Origin: Ustilago trichophora
Lineage: Eukaryota > Basidiomycota > Ustilaginomycetes > Ustilaginales > Ustilaginaceae
Direction: 5' to 3'
DNA length: 64,000 bases
Assembly: GCA_900323505.1 (NCBI GenBank)
Contig: OOIN01000042.1
Coordinates: 246,558-310,557, forward strand
In this document: piece by piece, positions 55,422 through 64,000 of the stretch
Layout: every line of letters starts with the position of its first letter
How positions within the stretch are numbered: the first letter of the stretch is position 1
Translations under genes and position numbers: made by a program
The notes under the pieces: generated by a model
What the model was told of the DNA's origin: nothing
Seen by the model: only the letters and a program-made list of their open reading frames with translations
Databases searched by the model: none

Positions 55422-58400
55422 ATGTCTCAGCAATCTTTCCATCCTGATGACAGCATACTTGCTGCTGAACTTGTTGATGCAGGCATCAACACAATGGACG
55501 CAGTCAGTGATACGGACAGGTATGTTTGGGCAATCATCACCACACATCATCAATGATCAGCAGCTGACATCACTATTTGCATTTTTTGAATTCAGTCACG
55601 CTCTCCCTGCTGCCAACCAAGCCGCAAATCAAGAAACCACCATTTCCACTCCAGTGGATCCTCAGCACACCGCTCAGCTGGCACGCTTCAACTTACGCTT
55701 GGTGGACCATCCCCGCATCCTGCTCTGCACCCTGGACAGCTGTTGTCCTCAATTGCCGCTCATCCCAGACTTCAAGCACGTCACGGCTCACATCAAGAAG
55801 GTCCACAAGAAGCCGCTGGTTGGGTCTGCCAAGGATATGCTGCGTAGCCTCCTTGATGAACTGGATGTACCGTCTCCTGGCACGGTCTGCATCAACAAGG
55901 ATCTTCTGCCAGAGCGCATGATTCCTGAGCTGGGTGAGCTCTTCCAAGGCTACCGCTGCAACTTGTGCTCCTATGCCGTCCAAGCCAAGTCTGCTTTCTA
56001 CGAGCATCTGCGTGGGCATCCTGATGCTAAAGGCAGAGCATCATACACCCATCCTGTTCCCATGCAGAAGTTGCACAAGTGCGGCAAGAAGATCCGCTAC
56101 CTTCACGTCCGCAATCAAGATCTGGATCCCACACCGCCTCCTGCCATTCTCACCACCGCTCTGGATGCCAGCACCATCAGCGCCAATATCAAGACAAAGG
56201 TGGATGCCTTCCTCAAGAAGAATGAAGATTGCCTCTGTGAAGCAGACCTGCTCAAGCCAGGCATTCAGCCTGAATCTGCCAGCGGCAACATTGGTCCTTG
56301 GGCCAAGCAGCTGGGTTGGCATGCGTACTGGGCTGGCAAGCCTATTGTGGCCATCGGCGCACTCAGCAAGTCAAACAAGGTGTGGCCTGGTGCTCATATA
56401 GACTTTGTCCATTGGGTATTGGTCATGACACAGCAAGCAGCCGCAACATGGATGATGGCTTTCCTCAAGACTGGCAGGCAGGTGCAACAGACTTTCCGTG
56501 CCTACAGTCCTGAACCAAGCCAGCCGTACAACCTCAGCCTACCAACAGTCAAGAAACGTGCGGACATGTGGGCCTTTTTACTTGCTCTGCTTATCCATGC
56601 GGTCTTTGACGGTGTCTCTTTTGGTTATTACGGTGACAGTGACCAGACTGAGCATCTTGGTCTCAGCGCACACCTGGACTCTGTACTGCAAGATCTGCAT
56701 GATCTTTACTACGGTGCAGATGCAGACATTGATCCGCTCACTGATGAAGATCTGGCAAGCAAGGCAGTGCCGCTCCTCCTCCAACTCTCTCACCTCTTGG
56801 TCACGCAACAGCCAGAGGTGTATGGTGAGAATGACAAGCTTGCTTTGGTACGGCTGTTCCTCCACCTCTGCGTCAGCGCAGATGGCACTCCCATTCCCGT
56901 CAATGCCGCTACGTCCATCATTGCCAGCTTGGAGTTCTGCTGCCGTGCAGTGCTCTGGCAGTGGCTGTTGGATCCAGAAGATGGTGTGCTCATTGAGCGC
57001 TCTGCTGAGGAGATTGCTGCCGAGGTTGATCTACAGATGAAGCGCTATCTGTACAGCACCAGCAGCTCCGCCAGCTCATACCTACAATCCCTTCACCGGT
57101 ATGGCACAGTACTTGCGCAAGATGATGGCACCAACTTCCACTTTTCCTGGCAGCAAGATCTCAAGAGCGTCAAGTTTGGAACAGAGACCATCCAAGTGGA
57201 CCGTCTCCAAGCTCTGATGCATGGTGCGCAAAAGCGGGCAGAAGCTTTGCTACGTCAGCTCTGCCTTTTGCCAGAGGATGCATCACTTGCGCTCAACCTG
57301 AAGCACATTCTGGATGATCACCGCAACATGCAACCAGACTTCAGCTTTGTGGCCGCTTCTCCGGAGCTGCAGAGCATCAGCAGTGTTCTCTGCCGTGCTG
57401 CTGCTGGTAACGTACCTGCTGCGCAACCCCTCATGGATCCATACTCTGATGAGTTGGAGTTCGATGCAGATGCTGCCAATGCGTACTTCAGCATGCACAA
57501 TGAATTCACCAAGCTGCTTGCGGTGCTCATTGAGCTTGGTAGCGGTCTGCCTGAAAGAGGTACAGAGCTGCTCCAATTGCAGCACACCAACACGCTTGTT
57601 GGTCCACGCAACCTCTTTGTGCATGATGGCAGTGTCTTCACCGCTCTGCCCAGCAAGAAAGGCACTGGACGTCAAAAGGTGATTCCACGCTTCCTGCCAT
57701 ACCCAGTGGGATGCATGGTGGTCTTTTACGTAGCTCAGGTGGTGCCGTTTGTCCATCTCCTACATAATGCAGTGCTGCAGCCCCGTGCGGCCAGCTCTAT
57801 GCTCTTGGTGGACCATCACGGCAATGCATGGGAGACAAATGCCGTCACCAAGATGCTGCAAGCACTCTGCCAGGAGCACATCAGCTCTATCACGGCTGGC
57901 CTCAACATGCGCACTTGGCGGCAACTGGCAGTGAGCATTGACCGCAAGCTCATCCGTCCGAGGTCCATGACTGCAGAAGAGGTGTTGGACAGCGCTCACG
58001 ATCTTCAAGCTGGACATTCAACACGGACTGCAGAGCAGCACTATGGCCTGGATGCAAGCATGCTGCATCAGCTCACGCAAGAGAGCATGGATGTCATGTT
58101 GGAAGTGTCAGAGCGGTGGCATGCATTCTGGGGTATGCCATCCCGCTTTGAAGAGGACGTCAAGCCATATGACCACCTCATGGCAGGAAAGGCAGCAGGA
58201 GATGACTGCAAGGCAGTATCTTCACTGAAGCGGCAGCTGGATGCTTTGCAGGAGGACATGCGGTGTGTCAAGCAAAGGCTGGAGCATCCAATTGAAGTTG
58301 CTCCACCAAGCGCTACAAGTGCGGTGCCTGCTGCCCCCATTTCACGCTCTGCTGTGCTAGCAGAACCAGTCAGCAATGCACTCTTCAAGGTGACCGGCAG

Positions 58401-60411
58401 CCACCGCACCAAGACACTGGAGCAGGCCTATGCGCTCAATGCCATCTATGCCAAGGAGACACCACTGATCATTGTCATGGCCACTGGGTCCGGCAAGTCT
58501 GCACTTTTCATGGCACCGCTGCATTGGCTGCCGCCAGCCTCTGTCATTATTGTGGTGGTGCCATTCATTGCACTCACAGATGATCTGATGGAGCAGTGTC
58601 AGTGGGTTGGAATTGTGGCAAGCAAGTGGACAGGCTACCGGAGTGCAGACAGAGTAGAGGGCAGTCAGCTGGTCTTTGTTGCAGCAGAGAACTGCTACAG
58701 TCAAGCATTTGCCAACTGGGCGCAAGAGTTGGATCAGCAGAAGCGGTTGGCAGCCATCTTCTTTGATGAGTGCCATGTCTGCGTAACTCAAAACACCTTC
58801 CGTCCGGCAATGGAGAAGATCAAGGCACTCATCTCTGCTGTGCGGGTGCAGCAGTACTTCCTTACGGCTACGCTGCCACCAACTCTGGTTCCCACCTTCA
58901 AGACCACACTCTGTCTCCCGCAAGATGGTACTGGCATGATCAGGGCGGCCACCAACCGCAAAAACATCTCCTACAAGGTCCAGCAACTTACATCAAGTGT
59001 GGAAATGCCATTCCAAATCAAGCGTCTCCTTGAAGCTCACCCTGCCGGTGCAGTGATGATCTTCTGCAAGTCCACCACTGCAGCACAAACCACAGCGGAG
59101 GATCTCAATTGCACTTGCGTGATCGCAGACATGCCAGAGGAGCAGAAGCAGAGAACGGTTTCAACATGGTTGCGGTGTTCTGCCACAGAGACCAACACTG
59201 GCAAACGCGTCATTGTTGGAACAACAGCTATCGGCACAGGCATCAATCCGCAACATGTCAGTCTGGTGGTCCATTGCGGTGATACATGGGACATGGTCAG
59301 TTACGTGCAAGAGTCAGGACACGCTGGACGTAGTGGCAGTGGAGCATCAGCGGTGCTGTTGGCCACCAGAGTCCAAACACGTGAAGCACAGGTGCAGCTC
59401 TACATAGAGGAGCGTACTTGCCGGCGTCTGGCCATCTCACGCTATCTGGATGGAATGCAGGTAACCTGCCTCAGCCAGCCAGACTTTGCGCTGTGTGACC
59501 TCTGCCAGCAGCGTGTGGAAGGACCAGTCACACCGCCAAAGAAGATCATTGGCTTGGAGTCACCGCCAGAGTCTGACAAGCGTGAGCGGCAGCAGAATGG
59601 CAAGACCCAGACTGCTGGTCAACTCCAAGCTGCAAACAGCAGCAGTAGGCGGTTGCAAGTCAGCACCACGGCCTTGGATTCACCTACACCACGTCAGCGG
59701 CGGCATCAAGGTTTTACGGCAGCTCTAGACCTGAACCATCAGCACTCAGCAAGCAGAGGAGCGCCAAACCAGATATTATCCTCCACTGCTCAAAACCAGC
59801 TTCAGCCAGCATTGCCGGTTCTCAGTTTTACGCCTCCGCCATTTGCATTCAGCCTAAGTCCATCACCGGCACATCCACCTGTGCACATTGACATTGACAC
59901 ATCAAGCAGCAGATCGCTACTGCAGAGCCTTGCCGGTGTGTGCTCTTTGTGTTACCTCTTCCGCAACCAGCACACATGCTCTGGACAACATGGAATCCGA
60001 CACTCTTTCAGCAACTGCAACTGCTGGCCGCAAATCAAGGACAAGTTGCCACAATCAGAGCCACGCATCAATGCAACCTACATTGGCGGCCTCAAGCGCC
60101 GCATGCAGAAAGCAAAGCACATTGCTTGTTACGCATGTCTGGTTCCCATCAACATTTGCGCCAACACCAGCTCAACCAATTCTACAGCATGCTCACGCAG
60201 GTATGCTGACATTGTGCTGCCCGTAGTTGCGGCAGTGCTCAGATGCAGAGAGCACACTGCCAATGTGCTGCGGTTGATTGGCTTGGATCAGATGGACCCA
60301 CATGCGGTAGTGGTACAAGGTGAGCTAGGTACAGCCGTGACCTACAAAGGTGAGAGTATGCTTCTGGCATTTGCCATGTTTGCAGCGGCTGTAGAAGCAG
60401 CGGCTATGTAG
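55422..60411 (+). CDS. Telomere-linked RecQ helicase with C2H2 fingers and tyrosine-recombinase-like domain
   Basis: 1637 residues from two exons, 55422-55519 and 55596-60411 (GTATGT donor, CTGAC branch, TTCAG acceptor). Start MSQQSFHPDDSILAAELVDA. Order of parts: a Cys/His segment LCTLDSCCPQLPLIPDF with HVTAHIKKVHKK (about 76-105), then a C2H2 finger YRCNLCSYAVQAKSAFYEHL with RGHPD (about 151-175) and a long helical region. A tyrosine-recombinase-like block follows (about 680-850: LPERGTELLQLQ, GLNMRTWRQLAVSI, AGHSTRTAEQHYG). The RecQ helicase comes next: MATGSGKSALF (about 993), AIFFDECHVC (about 1088), YFLTATLPPT, VIVGTTAIGTGINPQHVSLV and YVQESGHAGRSGSGAS (about 1268). The tail is Cys-rich (CSLCYLFRNQHTC; CYACLVPINIC). 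Genes of this class sit at telomeres in Ustilago (UTASa) and other fungi. An AATAAA follows the stop. Confidence 0.88.
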
Positions 60412-60781
60412 ATAGAAGACTTTGCATGTTTCTCAAAATAAATCATTAATTGCATTTCCAGAGTCTGTGAAAATGCAGACAAAGTGGAGGCCTGACGCGT
60501 CAATGAGGTTGAATGAGTCCATCTCAAAGAGACGCGCAAATTTCAGAAATTGGTCCATCTCAAAGAGACGCGCAAATTCCAAGAATCAGTCAGTCTCAAA
60601 GAGATGGATGAAAATTCAAAATCAGTCCGTCTCAAAGAGACGGATCAAAATCCAAACTGGACACGTCTCAAAGAGATGGATCAAAATCCAAACTGGACAT
60701 GTCTCAAAGAGATGGATCAAAATCCAAACTGGACACGTCTCTTTGAGTTGGATCACACTTCCCATGGTACATCACACCACA
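60412..60781. other. Spacer with 36-bp repeats between helicase and dioxygenase genes
   Basis: Carries AAAATAAATCATTAATTGC (possible polyadenylation region, about 60436-60454) and the 36-bp repeat array. The frame of the downstream gene is open through the array (first in-frame ATGs 60473 and 60503). The array may therefore be translated as basic 12-residue repeats, or it may be a leader. Confidence 0.6.
60517..60758. repeat. 36-bp tandem repeat array, about seven units
   Basis: Units share the core GTCTCAAAGAGATGGATCAA followed by AATCCAAACTGGACAC or variants; each contains the small palindrome TCTC-AAA-GAGA. Units become more uniform toward the right, and the last one has the core inverted to GTCTCTTTGAG. 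The length (36 = 12 codons) keeps one frame open throughout. Confidence 0.9.
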
Positions 60782-61915
60782 ATGACATACATACCTGTAC
60801 CTGGCGGCACTTCTCAAGCAGATCAGAAGCGCATCAAGAGGCTGCAGTACAGCCTTGCGTCCATCAATGCCAAGACGTACACCCTTGACAAACAGTACAA
60901 GGTAATGGAGAAGGATCGGCAGGCAAAGTGCTCTTGGACCTTGCCCATCATCACCGGCCAGGCCATCACCTCTTTTGATGACTGCAAGAACACAGTCTAC
61001 ACCCACAACATCAGCCTCCAGGACAGCAAGACCGGGAATGTCTTCCTCCAGCGCTTCTGTCCGGCCACTGAGTCTGCTGCCTCCAGCATGACCAAGAGCT
61101 ATAGCAAAGGTGCCACCTTGTTCCGCAAGGTCATGGAGACAGCCAAGTGCAAGAAACACAAGGCAGACACTCGGCAGACAGTGGATCAGCAGCAGCACTT
61201 TCCACACTACCACTTTGGCATCTGGTACGACAAGATGATGGTCAGCTTGACTCTATTGGAAGAGACTCAGCAGCCAGGCAGGGAGGAAGGCAGGCAAGCT
61301 GTGGCGGAGTTCTGCATCTGGTTCAAAGAGTTCACCCGCAAGTTTGTTCTCCCCATCATCAAGAATGGCCACTCTGGTCTCTGTGATACCTTCAGGTCAG
61401 AGCTTCAAGAGCGCATGGATGTCCACTTCCCTTGGGCAGAGAAGCAAGTGGATGACCTGGACCGGTACTGCCACCCGCTGTACTCCACCATCTCACCATT
61501 CCTTGGCTTCTCCAGCAATGTGCACAAAGACGTGAAGGATGCAGACGTGTCTATCCTGGTCAACCTCGGACAACATGCTCTCTTGCAGCTGCCAGAGTAT
61601 GGCATAGCAGTGGAGCTGCAACCACAAGACATCGTCATGTTCCTTTCCAACAGCGTGGAACACCTCACCGTCCAACACCCAGCTCATGTAAAGGCAAGAT
61701 CAGACCCTGGAGAGCGCATGGCCATCAGCTGCTTCTTCCGCAAAGGGCTTCAGCAACAGAGAGAGCCAAAGAAGCACAACCATACATACTACGCAAGGAA
61801 GGCAGAGGAGGAGCAAGAGGCAGAGCGGCAAGCAGCATCAAAGAAGCGCAGGGTGGAGCAGTGCGGTGAGGCTGGGGGACTTGCCTCTGGAGCTGTAAAA
61901 AAGAGTCCAGAATGA
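60782..61915 (+). CDS. Putative 2-oxoglutarate/Fe(II) dioxygenase, TET/JBP-like (first copy)
   Basis: 377 residues from MTYIPVPGGTSQ; a longer N-terminus through the upstream repeats is possible. An N-terminal coiled stretch precedes FPHYHFGIWYDKMMVS. The catalytic pattern is FLGFSSNVHKDVKDADVSIL (His248, Asp250), then a jelly-roll-like stretch (NLGQHALLQLPEYGIAVELQ, PQDIVMFLSNSVEHLTVQHP) with distal His294. Arg312 in GERMAISCFFRKG is the expected 2OG-binding Arg. TET/JBP enzymes oxidise 5-methylcytosine or thymine in DNA and are expanded in basidiomycetes beside transposons. The family call rests on this HxD...H...R pattern and on the neighbour paralogue. The C-terminus is basic (KKRRVE), possibly nuclear. 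Substrate unknown. Confidence 0.65.
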   Translation: MTYIPVPGGTSQADQKRIKRLQYSLASINAKTYTLDKQYKVMEKDRQAKCSWTLPIITGQAITSFDDCKNTVYTHNISLQDSKTGNVFLQRFCPATESAASSMTKSYSKGATLFRKVMETAKCKKHKADTRQTVDQQQHFPHYHFGIWYDKMMVSLTLLEETQQPGREEGRQAVAEFCIWFKEFTRKFVLPIIKNGHSGLCDTFRSELQERMDVHFPWAEKQVDDLDRYCHPLYSTISPFLGFSSNVHKDVKDADVSILVNLGQHALLQLPEYGIAVELQPQDIVMFLSNSVEHLTVQHPAHVKARSDPGERMAISCFFRKGLQQQREPKKHNHTYYARKAEEEQEAERQAASKKRRVEQCGEAGGLASGAVKKSPE

Positions 61916-62032
61916 CAAGTCCCCCAGCCAAAATTGCTTTCGAGAATCAGGCAATGAATTTTGGCTGGTGAGCACAGAGGGGGACTTGCCTGTTTGTCGA
62001 AGCAAAAATGGCTGAAAGAGACAAGTCCCCCT
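61870..62032. repeat. Cluster of three perfect inverted repeats at the 3' end of the first dioxygenase gene
   Basis: GGCTGGGGGACTTG (61870-61883) pairs with 61916-61929; CCAGCCAAAATT (61924-61935) pairs with 61957-61968; AGGGGGACTTG (61978-61988) pairs with 62022-62032. The first hairpin spans the stop codon (61913-61915). Possible roles are 3'-end formation, mRNA stability or a recombination site; none is shown. Confidence 0.85.
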
Positions 62033-62142
62033 CCAGGCTGGGCTCTCGAGAAAGATTCAACCAGTAGACACCAGCTCCACCATAGAATCATCCATCATCG
62101 TTCCATATCCACTTGCCAGCAATCCAATCATCCATTCCAGCC

Positions 62143-63168
62143 ATGCCAGCCAAGGGTGAAGCAGCTTTGGATCGAAAGAGGAAGAGGAATGCAGAGAGAG
62201 ATGCCTGCAGGAGGCAGAGCTATCGAGACTCCCAGGAAGAATCTACCCACATTGATCTGTCTCGACAACATCATATCAAAAGGCACACAGACCTCAGCCA
62301 GTTTGATCTTATCGAGTGCAAAGCACTAGCAGAAGGCAGCAGCAGCCATTCAACTCGACCCAACCTTACTCTAGCAGACAGAGACACCAAAGAGATCGTG
62401 CTCCAGAGGATTGCACCCACCAGCTATGCCAAGTTTCTCGAAGCCAAGAAGAGTTCCCTCATAGGCAAGCACCTTTATGATCAATATCTGGCAAAGAAAC
62501 CCATCCCCATCTCGACAATCAGCACACAGAAGCTCAAGATCAAGCTCACCAAGAGAAAAGTCATCGAGCATCACCTAGGAATCTGGCACTCTCGAGGCAA
62601 ACAGACTCTGGACTTCACCAAGGAGACCACTGACCCTCGATACAAACCTGAAGCACTCGATCTTCTCTTCTGGGCAAGGATGCACACAGACCTGGTGATG
62701 AGAACTGCACAACCTTTGATCCATCCCAGCTTCAGGAGCAACATTTCATCTCGATCCAAAGGCAGAAAGTGGCTAGCATCCATCTTTGGTTCCAAAAGCA
62801 TCGAGCTTCTCCATCCCTGGTGGACTACTGTAGCCTTCTTCTCGAACTTTGCAGGTGGCATCCATCTCGACAATGATGACTGCATTCCATCCTTCTTATT
62901 CAACTTTGGAAAAGCTGCTTGGATCGAGTTACCAGAGTTCTCAGTCAAGATCCTTGTCGAACCTATGGACTTGGTCATCCTCAACTCTCGATCTTTTTAC
63001 CACAGGACCAGACCCTTCGTTCCTCCTGGACACTCTGCTGCTGCAAACAGGTGGGCATTCAGTGGATTCTTTCGAGATGCCATCTATCATAGAGAAACAG
63101 TGTGCAAGGTAGCAGAATGGAGGCTCGATAGCATCTTTGGGTATCAGTCAAAAGGAGGATCATCGTGA
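62143..63168 (+). CDS. Putative 2-oxoglutarate/Fe(II) dioxygenase, TET/JBP-like (second copy)
   Basis: 341 residues from MPAKGEAALDRKRKRNAERD, a strongly basic start that could bind DNA. It shares the order of its neighbour: HHLGIWHSRGKQTLDF corresponds to HFGIWYDK. AGGIHLDNDDCIPSFLFNFG supplies His241 and Asp243, and ELPEFSVKILVEPMDLVILN with SRSFYHRTRP supplies His287. NRWAFSGFFRDAI supplies Arg303. The spacing from the first His to the distal His is 46 residues in both proteins, supporting common descent despite low identity. It is the gene closest to the telomere. As for its partner, DNA base oxidation is a family-level inference and RNA or protein substrates are not excluded. Confidence 0.62.
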   Translation: MPAKGEAALDRKRKRNAERDACRRQSYRDSQEESTHIDLSRQHHIKRHTDLSQFDLIECKALAEGSSSHSTRPNLTLADRDTKEIVLQRIAPTSYAKFLEAKKSSLIGKHLYDQYLAKKPIPISTISTQKLKIKLTKRKVIEHHLGIWHSRGKQTLDFTKETTDPRYKPEALDLLFWARMHTDLVMRTAQPLIHPSFRSNISSRSKGRKWLASIFGSKSIELLHPWWTTVAFFSNFAGGIHLDNDDCIPSFLFNFGKAAWIELPEFSVKILVEPMDLVILNSRSFYHRTRPFVPPGHSAAANRWAFSGFFRDAIYHRETVCKVAEWRLDSIFGYQSKGGSS

Positions 63169-63816
63169 CTTCCAGCCATTTGGCAGGAGGTCTCGTTCCA
63201 TCCAGTTGGGGGGGATTTTGGCCTCCACTCTGAAATTCAGCTTTGACCCCCAGATTTCCTTTCGACTTGAAAAAATTTGCTCTCCACCAAAAAGATTCTC
63301 GTGTTTCCTGGCTGGGAGCTTCGGGCCTGCTTGGCTGCTCTGTGCAAATTGGAAATAATTTGTAATCAATTCCCATCTCCTGTTAAGCTGGGTCCCCCAA
63401 AATCATCAATTAATTCAATCATGTTTGCGTTCCTCAGGTCTCTGCACTCAAAAGATGCCACAACTTGAGTTTTTCACTCCAAGCACCCAAAGGGTTTATA
63501 TACATTGCTTTACAGCCATGTCCCTGTATCTCAGCAACCAGACATGCTGGCTCTACAATCAATTGCTCATGACCTTCCTGAGCTCCAGGAGAGTGTCACC
63601 ATATCAATAGCTCTTCACAATTGCCAGTCACCGTAGAGCTATGCTCACATGGCTGTAAGGTCACCTATATACTTCCTTACAGCCATGTGACCATGGAAGC
63701 ATCATATCAAGAGCATCAAGTGTGATATTTGGCTCTTGACCATCTCTTGGATGTCAGGAGTGTCATGAGCATCAGAGATGTGGGTTTGGACAAGCCATGA
63801 TGCTGCAATGGTCACA
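63169..63816. other. Terminal subtelomeric spacer
   Basis: No gene. A perfect 16-bp inverted repeat lies at 63645-63660 / 63675-63690. A related motif (TATATACATTGCTTTACAGC, about 63499-63518) appears as a degenerate direct copy upstream. Confidence 0.6.
63645..63690. repeat. Perfect 16-bp inverted repeat near the telomere
   Basis: TCACATGGCTGTAAGG (63645-63660) and CCTTACAGCCATGTGA (63675-63690), with a 14-bp loop containing TATATA. Confidence 0.9.
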
Positions 63817-64000
63817 GGGTTAGGGTTAAGGGTTAGGGTTAGGGTTAGGGTTAGGGTTAGGGTTAGGGTTAGGGTTAGGGTTAGGGTTAGGGTTAGGGTT
63901 AGGGTTAGGGTTAGGGTTAGGGTTAGGGTTAGGGTTAGGGTTAGGGTTAGGGTTAGGGTTAGGGTTAGGGTTAGGGTTAGGGTTAGGGTTAGGGTTAGGG
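63817..64000 (+). repeat. Telomere, (TTAGGG)n
   Basis: About 30 TTAGGG hexamers running to the last base, with one variant TTAAGGG near the inner edge (63826-63832). The orientation is that of the 3' G-rich strand at a right chromosome end, so the assembly appears to reach the terminus. Confidence 0.98.

Noticed and set aside
60517..60758. CRISPR-like appearance of the 36-bp array
   Set aside because: Units are head-to-tail without unique spacers and lie in a eukaryotic subtelomere.

Overview
The window is the right-hand end of a fungal chromosome: it finishes in an uninterrupted TTAGGG array (63817-64000) in the orientation of a right telomere. The genes point to a basidiomycete smut-type fungus (Ustilaginomycotina). 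Reasons are compact genes with short GT-AG introns carrying CTGAC/CTAAC branch sites, a PKA regulatory subunit like Ustilago Ubc1, a Tnp2-type transposase of basidiomycete style, and a telomere-linked RecQ helicase comparable to the Ustilago UTASa class. I could not run searches, so species is not assigned. Spliced models below were built by hand from reading frame, splice signals and family conservation.

Layout. 1-2.4 kb: SEC31 (minus, 3' end cut by the window). 2.9-4.7 kb: an unrecognised basic/disordered protein. 4.8-9.9 kb: tandem repeats and then an intact Tnp2/Plavaka-like (CMC superfamily) transposase ORF. 9.9-14.5 kb: gene-poor DNA with a family of fold-back elements built on GAAGCCACC/GGTGGCTTC arms, plus two related small ORFs. 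14.5-48.7 kb: the housekeeping core. It holds a secreted alpha/beta hydrolase, TIM9, TIF6 (eIF6), a 51-residue secreted peptide, GTB1 (glucosidase II beta), a Tctex-1 dynein light chain, SUS1, SFM1, a Tc1/mariner-type non-autonomous element, FOL2, a mitochondrial BolA protein, RPS25, ATP7, a PKA regulatory subunit, a divergent alpha/beta hydrolase, an Atf1-like bZIP factor and a NADAR protein.

48.7-64 kb is the subtelomere and differs sharply. A 1091-residue Crinkler-like P-loop NTPase with a possible PD-(D/E)XK end is followed by 2.7 kb of degenerate repeats. Next comes a 1637-residue protein that joins C2H2 fingers, what looks like a tyrosine-recombinase domain, a RecQ helicase and a Cys-rich tail. 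Two adjacent paralogous 2-oxoglutarate/Fe(II) dioxygenase-like genes with a TET/JBP-type HxD...H...R pattern follow, and then the telomere. All four genes read toward the telomere.

The most interesting proposal is that the last 9 kb forms a chromosome-end cassette coupling a helicase-recombinase with putative DNA base dioxygenases. Family assignments for the dioxygenases and for the recombinase domain are motif-based inferences. Other notable points are a 2-nt microexon needed to keep the Tctex-1 gene in frame, complementary microsatellites near both ends of the unusually long ATP7 intron, and the fold-back repeat family.
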